A stretch of 32,475 bases of DNA from Cyanobacteriota bacterium (GTDB lineage: Bacteria; Cyanobacteriota; Cyanobacteriia; PCC-6307; Cyanobiaceae), in assembly GCA_026389335.1 (NCBI GenBank), contig JAPLIB010000020.1:1-32475 (forward strand), read 5' to 3'. Position numbers and translations under genes: made by a program. This document shows positions 26,739 through 32,475 of the stretch, piece by piece. The notes under the pieces are model-generated. The model saw nothing but the letters and a program-made list of their open reading frames with translations. It made no database searches and was not told where the DNA came from. Within the stretch, counting starts at the first letter, position 1. Each line of letters opens with the position of its first letter.

Positions 26739-27908
26739 TCAAGCGATGAAATACTCCTTTGCGAAGATCGATACATTGGAAAGCTCAATCTCCATGTTGG
26801 CCAGGCGATCGGCATCGGTGTTGAGCTGAAGCAGGCCCGCGGCGAACCGCACTTCACCGGCAGTGCCGGAAAAGAGCTGCGCTCCGATATAGGTGAAGGC
26901 TTGATTTCCAATGGCTGTGGACGAGGCGTCCAGCGCCGACAGGTTGATCTTGTCCCCACTGGCGCCGTTGAAGTCGGAGATGGTGTCGCGGAAGCCGGAG
27001 CCGGCACGGGATTGCGAGGGGAGCGTGTAGAGAAAGGTGTCGGCGTCGGCTCCGCCGATCAGCTGGTCTCGGCCGTCCCCGCCGTCCAGGATGTCCCTGC
27101 CGATACCCCCGTTCAGGGTGTTGCTCAAAGCGTTTCCGGTGATCGCATCATTCCCGCCACCGGCGCTGACGTTTTCGATGGCGATCAGCGTGTCGCGGCC
27201 CTCCCCTGTCTGTTGAGGGCCGGTAACGGAGAGCCGGACGGTGTTGTTCGCTGCGCCGTACACAGCGGTGTCTGAACCGGCGCCTCCGTCGAGGACATCG
27301 TCACCGACGCCGCCCTCCAGCTGGTCATTGCCGTTGCCCGCGACGAGGAGGTCGGCTTCGTTTCCACCCTTGAGACTGTCGTTGCCATCCAGTCCCAGCA
27401 GCAGGTCGCGCAGCGCACCGCCGGTGAGGCTATCCCCTAGGTCGAGACCGACCTTGTAAGCCTGAATCAGACCGAGTTGCTGTTGAAAGCGACTCGCGTC
27501 AATGCCCAGATTCGCCAGAGTTAAACCGGAAATCACGCTGCTTCCCGGGCTGCGCTTGGCGACAATCTCGACCTTGAATCGAAGCGTGGCGTTGGGGGGG
27601 ATCAGGGATCCGGTGCCACTGGATCCATAGGCAAGCTCCGACGGTATCGTCAGCTCCAGCACTTCACCAATCTGACGATTCTGCAGCGCCTGGTCCCAGC
27701 CCTTGATGACCTGGCCAACGCCGAGCGTGAAACTGAACTCAGTCCTGTTCGGGACTGGGTTGAAGCTGCTGAACTTGTAGTTGGCATCGAAGGGAGTGCC
27801 GTCCACCAAGGTCCCCTCGTACCAGACCCAGATTTGGTCGCCAATCGCCAGTCGCTCGCCCGTCGACCGGCGCAGCACAGAGATCTGGAGAGCGTTCGTT
27901 GCAGTCAT
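26739..27908 (-). CDS. FKBP-type peptidyl-prolyl isomerase fused to RTX calcium-binding repeats
   Basis: Residues about 15-118 form an FKBP domain: VWYEGTLVDGTPFDANYK with the Tyr, Phe and Asp of the active site, FTLGVGQVIKGWDQAL with the conserved Val-Ile and Trp, LTIPSELAYG and IPPNATLRFKVEI. Residues about 155-285 carry glycine-aspartate nonapeptide repeats of the RTX type (GLDGNDSLKGG, GNGNDQLEGG, GVGDDVLDGG, GIGRDILDGGDGRDQLIGG). The tail (SGFRDTISDFNGASGDKINLSALDA and onward) is the usual RTX C-terminal capping region. No Sec signal is present, so type I secretion is the likely route and calcium outside the cell would fold the repeats. The ATG at 27908 has no clear ribosome binding site. 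The combination is unusual, and the secreted isomerase role is inference. Confidence 0.9.
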   Translation of the reverse strand: MTATNALQISVLRRSTGERLAIGDQIWVWYEGTLVDGTPFDANYKFSSFNPVPNRTEFSFTLGVGQVIKGWDQALQNRQIGEVLELTIPSELAYGSSGTGSLIPPNATLRFKVEIVAKRSPGSSVISGLTLANLGIDASRFQQQLGLIQAYKVGLDLGDSLTGGALRDLLLGLDGNDSLKGGNEADLLVAGNGNDQLEGGVGDDVLDGGAGSDTAVYGAANNTVRLSVTGPQQTGEGRDTLIAIENVSAGGGNDAITGNALSNTLNGGIGRDILDGGDGRDQLIGGADADTFLYTLPSQSRAGSGFRDTISDFNGASGDKINLSALDASSTAIGNQAFTYIGAQLFSGTAGEVRFAAGLLQLNTDADRLANMEIELSNVSIFAKEYFIA

Positions 27909-27911
27909 GGA

Positions 27912-28167
27912 TTAATGTCGTGTGGGCATCTTAGCTCCTTCATCGGCGTTCACCACTTGGTTGCTGACCGCGCAGCCTTTGAGCTGATCGGAGTTGAGGT
28001 CGTGGTTGAGCTCATCAGCGAAGCGGTCGAACATGGCGGCGGCGATGCTCAGGCCCTGCGCCGGAGTCGGAAAGCGGCCCGGCTGGGTACAGATAGCCGT
28101 CAGTTCGGCACTGCCCAGATCCACCAGGGCATTCCGTGCGGCTGCCGGCGGCTTCGTCGCTGGTCAT
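27912..28167 (-). pseudogene. Frameshifted small gene coupled to the decayed ATPase
   Basis: An ATG at 28167 overlaps the stop of the upstream ATPase relic (ATGA) and has a GGGAG 7 bases before it. The frame from this ATG reads MTSDEAAGSR and then turns into unlikely sequence. The neighbouring frame, starting near 28130, reads protein-like: NALVDLGSAELTAICTQP, AQGLSIAAAMFDRFADEL and GCAVSNQVVNADEGA, to a TAA at 27912. One base gained or lost near 28130-28140 would join the two parts into a protein of about 85 residues. I do not recognise the family. It was probably the second gene of a two-gene unit with the ATPase. Confidence 0.55.
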
Positions 28168-29166
28168 GGCAGCACTCCCATGGCCTGATCCAGCAGCTGC
28201 TCCGGCTGCTGGATGTCTTCTGTCAAAGCAATGATGTCTCCAGACTGGGTGAGGGAGGGGCCCTGTTTAACGGTCACTCCCTCAGCCGTTGCCTTGAGGC
28301 CAATGAACACGGCCTTGAGGCTGCTGCGGTGATGGCGCTCCAACTCCAGGGCACGCATCAAGAAAAGACTATGGGTAGCAATAAATACCTGCACGCCTGC
28401 ATCAGCCAGATCCAGCAACAACGGCGCCAGACGCCGAATCAGGCGTGGGTTGAGGTTGGCTTCAGGTTCATCCCAGAACAACATCGAATTGGCATCCAGG
28501 CTGCCATTGGCAATGAGCCTGGCCACCATCGTGAGCTTTCGATAGCCCTCAGCCACGAGATCGGCCTCCACCTTGATGCTCGGCTCAGCCATCTGAATGA
28601 AGAAGCGATCTCCCTCCAGCAGTGCCTTGCTCCCCAAGGACTCCTCCAGAGGTACCAACAAATCGGCGATTTCGCGTTTCCTGGCACCCCTGGCAATGGG
28701 CGAGCCCAACAAACAGCACACAGGTATCGCGCCAGATTTCATCGAAGGGGATGGCCTGGGTTTCGTAGAGGCTCACGAAACCGGGATAGACCGACAGCAA
28801 TTCACGTGTGGGCAGAAACACCGGGCCATGTGGCAACCATGCCGAGGGGGAGGTCTTCGGTCTTGACGGCCTTATCGCTTTGGGTGGAAAACGAAAAGGA
28901 AGCTAGCCCCGCAGAGCCAAATTCAGCCAGGACCTCAGCACGTTTGTGGCCCTAGATGCGTCGGGCCAGCCGACCGAGTTTGCCCCGATCAGGCCGGAAA
29001 ACACCGACGAGCTTGGATCCGAAGCGTGAATCCATGATCGCTTTGGTGGGGCGGTCCGCCGCCGGCTCATTGGCTGCCACCACCAGGCTGGACACGATGC
29101 TGTAGGCGAGCTTGAGCAGGTGCGTCTTGCCGCTGCCGTTCTCTGAAGGGTGAGGGCATTGAGCAT
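28164..29166 (-). pseudogene. Decayed AAA/OLD-like ATPase gene
   Basis: Parts of one SMC/OLD-like ATPase are spread over different frames. The start is the ATG at 29166 (GGAG 7 bases upstream; MLNALTL). About 20-25 codons appear deleted before the Walker A ENGSGKTHLL near 29135, in another frame. A TAG breaks the gene near 28954 (GRLARRI-stop-GHKRAEV). An extra C in a C-run near 28850 shifts the frame before AWLPHGPVFLPTREL, and a further shift near 28710 leads into GSPIARGARKREIADLL. The last part (28164 to about 28710) is intact, with Walker B MLFWDEPEANLN and the FIATHSLFL histidine switch. With four lesions the gene is almost certainly dead. It overlaps the next gene by ATGA, a sign of a former operon. 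Confidence 0.85.
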
Positions 29167-29268
29167 CACGAATCTCCAAGGAGAAGCAGCGGGGCTGAAC
29201 AGCACGTCGCTGGAGCGTCTGCGATCCTGAACGACCCAAGCGCGAGACAAAAGAGAGCGAAAACGAGT

Positions 29269-29433
29269 TCAAGCATAAGCAGCCACCAAGGTGTTCTCCG
29301 GCTCCACTAACGCCTCCGCCAACAGCGCCTCCAGCAACCGCCTGCGCTGCTGATCGGCCTGGCTGAGCTGCTGCTCCAGCTGGTCGCAGAGGGCCATCAG
29401 GTCGGGCCGAACAGCGGCAAAACAAACAGCCAT
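29269..29433 (-). pseudogene. hsdS C-terminal fragment (type I restriction specificity subunit), copy 1
   Basis: One base after the ptuB stop an ATG at 29433 opens a 54-residue frame. Its main part, LMALCDQLEQQLSQAD and then QRRRLLEALLAEAL, matches the C-terminal coiled-coil end of HsdS proteins. The rest of hsdS is missing. A second copy lies at 31507-31706, with a 67-base core differing at one base. The fragment could still be translated after ptuB, but it looks like a leftover from recombination. Confidence 0.7.
29311..29377. repeat. 67-bp near-identical direct repeat, copy 1 (hsdS tail)
   Basis: Differs at one base from 31588-31654 by eye. The similarity continues on both sides at a lower level. 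The two copies flank the ptuA-ptuB pair. Confidence 0.9.
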
Positions 29434-29434
29434 A

Positions 29435-30172
29435 TCAGAGTTTGCCACCATTGGGTAGCTGATCTGGGTTGGGAGCAGGTTGAACAGGAGCGGAGGTTTG
29501 CGGGTCAAAGCACCCACTTTCGCGCGTACCTGCGAAAGCGTCGACCAGTCGGTTGCGGATGGTGGGATCATCAGCAAATACCTCCATCCAGACACTGAAA
29601 AAGCCAGTAGCCTGGGCAAGATGCACCAAGGCATCAACCACCACAGCATCGCCTGGACGCAAGGCAAGAAGCTTGTCCCGCGCATATTCCGCCATCAGCC
29701 ATGCTTCAAGGCGCTGCTTGATGCGGTCGAGAGCGATCAGTCGTCCGTTGGCGTCGGCTGCGGCGGGACCTAGCCGCTGAAGTCCCACAAGAGTGAGGGT
29801 GGCAAGAGCAAGGTTCTGCTCCGAGCGACTGAGCCTCGGGGAAACCTGCACGCCACCACCAGCATCGTAGAGATAAGCCAAAAAGGTATTGTCACGGTCA
29901 GGCAGCAGAACATCGCTCAGCACAACATCCTTATTTAGCTTGGTGGAGTTGCAGTTCACGCAAGCCAGCAGAAAGTTCTCCCACCTTCCGATCAAGGCTT
30001 GATAAGCGGGCAGGCCCTTGGGCTGGATATGTTCGACAGCCAGCTGGACAGGGATAAGGCGCTCGCAGTAGCTGCAATAGCAACCCAACCTGCTGATCAG
30101 ATCCGGAAGGGCATCGCGATAGTTGGAGAAGTCCCCAGGGCGGGGTGAAGCACCACGCCGAATCGGACGCAT
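29435..30172 (-). CDS. ptuB: HNH nuclease, Septu PtuB-like
   Basis: In Septu, PtuB is the HNH nuclease partner of the PtuA ATPase and gives phage resistance. From the ATG at 30172 the 245-residue product carries a zinc-type HNH core: CYCSYC (Cys at 31, 33 and 36), VEHIQPKG with His48, the RWENFLLACVNCNSTK segment with Asn66 and the Cys71/Cys74 pair, then a RDNTFLAYLYD strand and a helical C-terminal half. The pairing of CxxC...CxxC with an EH and an N is that of HNH enzymes, so it should be active. The start overlaps the ptuA stop (TGATG; a GTG at 30175 is also possible), so the pair is translationally coupled. The name rests on architecture and memory of the family; retron-linked ATPase/HNH pairs are close relatives. 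Confidence 0.75.
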   Translation of the reverse strand: MRPIRRGASPRPGDFSNYRDALPDLISRLGCYCSYCERLIPVQLAVEHIQPKGLPAYQALIGRWENFLLACVNCNSTKLNKDVVLSDVLLPDRDNTFLAYLYDAGGGVQVSPRLSRSEQNLALATLTLVGLQRLGPAAADANGRLIALDRIKQRLEAWLMAEYARDKLLALRPGDAVVVDALVHLAQATGFFSVWMEVFADDPTIRNRLVDAFAGTRESGCFDPQTSAPVQPAPNPDQLPNGGKL

Positions 30173-31473
30173 CACCGACCCCCCAGGCGGGCTACCCTCT
30201 GCAACTCCAAAAGAGCCTGGAAGGCGGGATTATCCGCGAAAGGCGAAATCGTATCCACCAACTGGTCCTTAAAGGCGTCCGATTTGTCGACTGGTGAAAG
30301 GGTTGTATCTTCAAGCAACTGGAGATAGTTCTTGGCTGCATCCTTCATCTCGGCATAGCGAGCACTGACGCTGGTATCAGGCACACCTTGAATGCCTTCA
30401 GCAATTTCGGCGATCGAGAGATCACCAAGCTTTGCGGTGGGCTGACCTTCCAACATCAGCAGCTCCTCTCCTGAACGGAGTGATTGGATCAGGAACGGTG
30501 AATGGGTGGTGCAGATGAACTGAATCATTGGGAAAGTCGTGCGCAGATCCTCGATCACGTGCCGTTGCCAAGTAGGATGGAGGTGCAGATCTAGTTCATC
30601 GATCATCACGACACCCTCGGTTTCCTTGAGCACATCTGCACCCAGATGGGGATTCAAGGTAGCCGCCTTCTGGGCGAGATCGCCCACGACTGCCAGCATG
30701 GCACGTTGACCATCGCTGAGATTCATGAAAGGTTGTTGATCCCCATTGGCGAAGCGCAAGATCACTTCCCCAAGCTTGGCATCGAAATGCAAATCTTTGG
30801 CACCCGGAATGCTTTGCAGCAGAGCACGTCGGACTACTTGAAAGCTTTGACTTTCCTCTCCACCTTGCTGAAAGCTGAGCCAGGATTGGCGGGCAAGCCA
30901 CTGGGTCAGCACACTGACCGAGAGGCGCGGATCGACACTTGTCTTGTAACCATCCAATCGGGACAGCTGTTTGGTGAGCAGGCTGCTGGGTGGTTCTTTG
31001 ACTTGCCCTTGCTCCCTTGGCACAAGCCAGAGACGGCCGGTGCCGTAATAGGAAATTAGGGGAAGATTGATGGATTGGCCTTCACGCACAGCCTGCGTTG
31101 CCTGCTTCGCCAACTTCTTGATCCCGGGTGTGCTGGTGGTGCGACCACCGGGCCCATTGAGGCTGCGGCGCCAGATGGTTGGTTCGTGGCCGATGGATCC
31201 GCAGGCCTCGATGTAGCAAGGATATTGCCCCTCCCAGTGGGTACCCGCCTCGGAGGGGAAGGCCTGGAGGCGCACTTCGTGGGGATAGATATGGCGCGTG
31301 TCGACGCCTGCGACACCGAGAAACCAACTTCCAACGGCAACAGCGAGCGCATCAAGCAAGGATGTTTTGCCGGTACCGTTCTCACCCACAACCAGGTTGA
31401 ACTGAGGATGGAAGGTCAGCTCGCGGCGCCGAAAGCCCTTGAAATTCTCCAGTAGCAAGCTATCGATCCGCAT
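30172..31473 (-). CDS. ptuA: AAA ATPase, Septu PtuA-like
   Basis: The 433-residue protein is an ABC/SMC-like ATPase: N-terminal LLLENFKGFRRRELTF, Walker A VVGENGTGKTS (30-37), an inserted central domain (about 70-245), the signature FMNLSDGQRAML (252-256), Walker B GVVMIDELDLHLHP (288-293) and the histidine switch CTTHSPFL (His324), then a helical C-terminal region. All motifs are intact. Directly followed by an HNH nuclease gene with overlapping stop and start, this is the Septu ptuA-ptuB layout; no reverse transcriptase or retron RNA was seen nearby. The ATG at 31473 has only a weak AGG before it. G+C is low (one line 48%), unlike the core genes, which suggests transfer. Confidence 0.78.
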   Translation of the reverse strand: MRIDSLLLENFKGFRRRELTFHPQFNLVVGENGTGKTSLLDALAVAVGSWFLGVAGVDTRHIYPHEVRLQAFPSEAGTHWEGQYPCYIEACGSIGHEPTIWRRSLNGPGGRTTSTPGIKKLAKQATQAVREGQSINLPLISYYGTGRLWLVPREQGQVKEPPSSLLTKQLSRLDGYKTSVDPRLSVSVLTQWLARQSWLSFQQGGEESQSFQVVRRALLQSIPGAKDLHFDAKLGEVILRFANGDQQPFMNLSDGQRAMLAVVGDLAQKAATLNPHLGADVLKETEGVVMIDELDLHLHPTWQRHVIEDLRTTFPMIQFICTTHSPFLIQSLRSGEELLMLEGQPTAKLGDLSIAEIAEGIQGVPDTSVSARYAEMKDAAKNYLQLLEDTTLSPVDKSDAFKDQLVDTISPFADNPAFQALLELQRVARLGGR

Positions 31474-31506
31474 CCTGGGGTCCGCAGGGTTAATCGTGCA
31501 GGGCTT

Positions 31507-31706
31507 TCATGAGTCTACCGAGAAAACCGCATGTGATCCCAGCCCTTCTCTTGTCATGGCGGCCAAGGCCTTCTCCGGCTCCTCCAACGCCTCCGCCAAC
31601 ACCGCCTCCAGCAACCGCCTGCGCTGCTGATCGGCCTGGCTGAGCTGCTGCTCCCTCTGATCGCAGGGGCCATCCGTTCGTCGAGCTTGGCGAAACAAGC
31701 GGCAAA
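31507..31706 (-). pseudogene. hsdS C-terminal fragment, copy 2
   Basis: Reads CDQREQQLSQADQQRRRLL and then EAVLAEALEEPEK, again the HsdS C-terminus. Just upstream the hsdS frame is LFAACFAKLDERMAP; it is shifted by one missing base near 31665 (copy 1 has GCAGAGGG where this copy has GCAGGGG). It lies between a decayed ptuB copy and the ptuA start. Confidence 0.7.
31588..31654. repeat. 67-bp near-identical direct repeat, copy 2 (hsdS tail)
   Basis: Partner of 29311-29377 with one difference; both copies are in the same orientation. Confidence 0.9.
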
Positions 31707-32116
31707 CAGCCCAGAGTTTGTCGCCATCGGGCAGGTTGTCTGGGCGGGGCGCAGGTTGCACCGATGTGATGCTCAGGGGATCAAAGCAGCCACTGTCGCG
31801 GTTGGCGGCAAAGGCGTCGCCTTGGTAAGGCGAACGACAATCTCTGCCAACACCGCATCGCCAGGACGCTGAGCAAGAGATTCCCTGGCAGGGACTGCTA
31901 CCAGCCAAGCCTCCATGCGCTGCAATACACGATCGAGAGAGCAGGACCGACTGGCCAGCGGGTTTCCCAGAGCTTCCCTAACGCCAAATCGCAGCCAGGT
32001 TCATCATGGTGCAGCAGAACCGGTTTGGCTTCATTCGTCTGTTTCAGGAGAAAGGCAATGTTGTTTATGCTTGCCGAGCCGCAAAGCAGCGGGCGATATG
32101 GACCGCAGAGAGCCAT
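31707..32116 (-). pseudogene. Degenerate second copy of the 3' part of ptuB
   Basis: The last 113 bases (31707-31819) align without gaps to 29431-29543, the 3' end of ptuB, at about two-thirds identity by eye, and encode AFAANRDSGCFDPLS beside AFAGTRESGCFDPQT of ptuB. Further upstream SCSLDRVLQRMEAWL and RPGDAVLAE match LIALDRIKQRLEAWL and RPGDAVVVD. Near 32070 a weaker match to NTFLAYLYD remains. About 90 bases are deleted near 31825 and the frame is broken. The HNH half and any ptuA partner are missing. Confidence 0.75.
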
Positions 32117-32475
32117 CAGCTAGTGGACTTGGCGGCTAAAATCCCGGGCCTGATTGTTGCCTAAGTCTGGCAGATTAAAGCCAAAAAAGATTTATGCGTA
32201 TATTGCATCAGTCCTCAGGGCGGAACGCAGTAAAATGGCAGGCATTCCATAAGCAGATCTCATAATGCATTGGCACAAGAAGCGTCCATCCCCTACCCGG
32301 AGGAGCGCACTCTAAGCGTAGAGTGGAAGGAATTCTTGTACCCATTCAGGGGTCGGGACGTACCGCCGCGCGAATGCACGCCTGATCGCTCAACGCCGAG
32401 CGGTCAAAGAAGCCGTGCTGCTCTTGCTGCTGAACTCAGGTATCCGGTAGTAAAGAAGGCATTACGCCATCGCGG
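32117..32475. other. AT-rich unassigned right edge
   Basis: Low G+C (32161-32220 is 40%) with no open frame of protein-like character. A perfect 7-bp hairpin with a 4-base loop lies at 32308-32325 without a T-run. The short plus-strand frame ending near 32450 (AQRRAVKEAVLLLLLNSG) is too short to call. The region may be the decayed 5' part of the older ptu-like unit or of another island gene. Confidence 0.4.

Noticed and set aside
32308-32325. Perfect 7-bp hairpin near the right edge
   Set aside because: No T-run and no associated gene. A single short hairpin is not enough to call a terminator, a REP element or a retron RNA.

Overview
The window looks like a chromosome segment of a unicellular picocyanobacterium of the Synechococcus/Cyanobium group. 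The evidence is a PsbQ-type photosystem II lipoprotein, a Tic20-like protein, a DnaK2-type chaperone, several small cyanobacteria-style hypothetical proteins and high GC (one sampled 60-base line in the core is 72% G+C). No rRNA, tRNA, CRISPR array or intact transposase was seen.

Left to right: a short DUF4347 protein in lower-GC DNA (0-1.4 kb); a secreted DUF1400/alpha-beta hydrolase; an LCP-family wall-polymer ligase; purT; three small conserved proteins and mraY; argG; rpsF, a Tic20-like gene and aroE on the minus strand; dnaK; pstS; psbQ-thiO; purU with an O-antigen-ligase-like gene; a very large RTX/M10 metalloprotease; a radical SAM protein; a J-domain protein; and an FKBP-RTX fusion. 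PurU releases formate from 10-formyl-THF and PurT uses formate for purine synthesis, so the window holds both ends of a formate loop. The DUF4347 protein, the metalloprotease and the FKBP-RTX protein look like type I secretion substrates, but no exporter is present.

From about 27.9 kb to the right edge the DNA changes character. G+C falls (sampled lines of 48% and 40%) and the region reads as a defence island. It holds an intact two-gene ATPase/HNH pair that resembles the Septu system (ptuA-ptuB). An hsdS C-terminal scrap follows it. A second, decayed AAA ATPase with a translationally coupled small gene lies downstream, and both are frameshifted. Upstream of the intact pair is a degenerate second copy of the 3' half of ptuB followed by the same hsdS scrap, so the live operon is flanked by direct repeats left by an old tandem duplication or recombination. 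This island, the FKBP-RTX fusion and the three-unit repeat at the metalloprotease C-terminus are the most unusual parts of the window.
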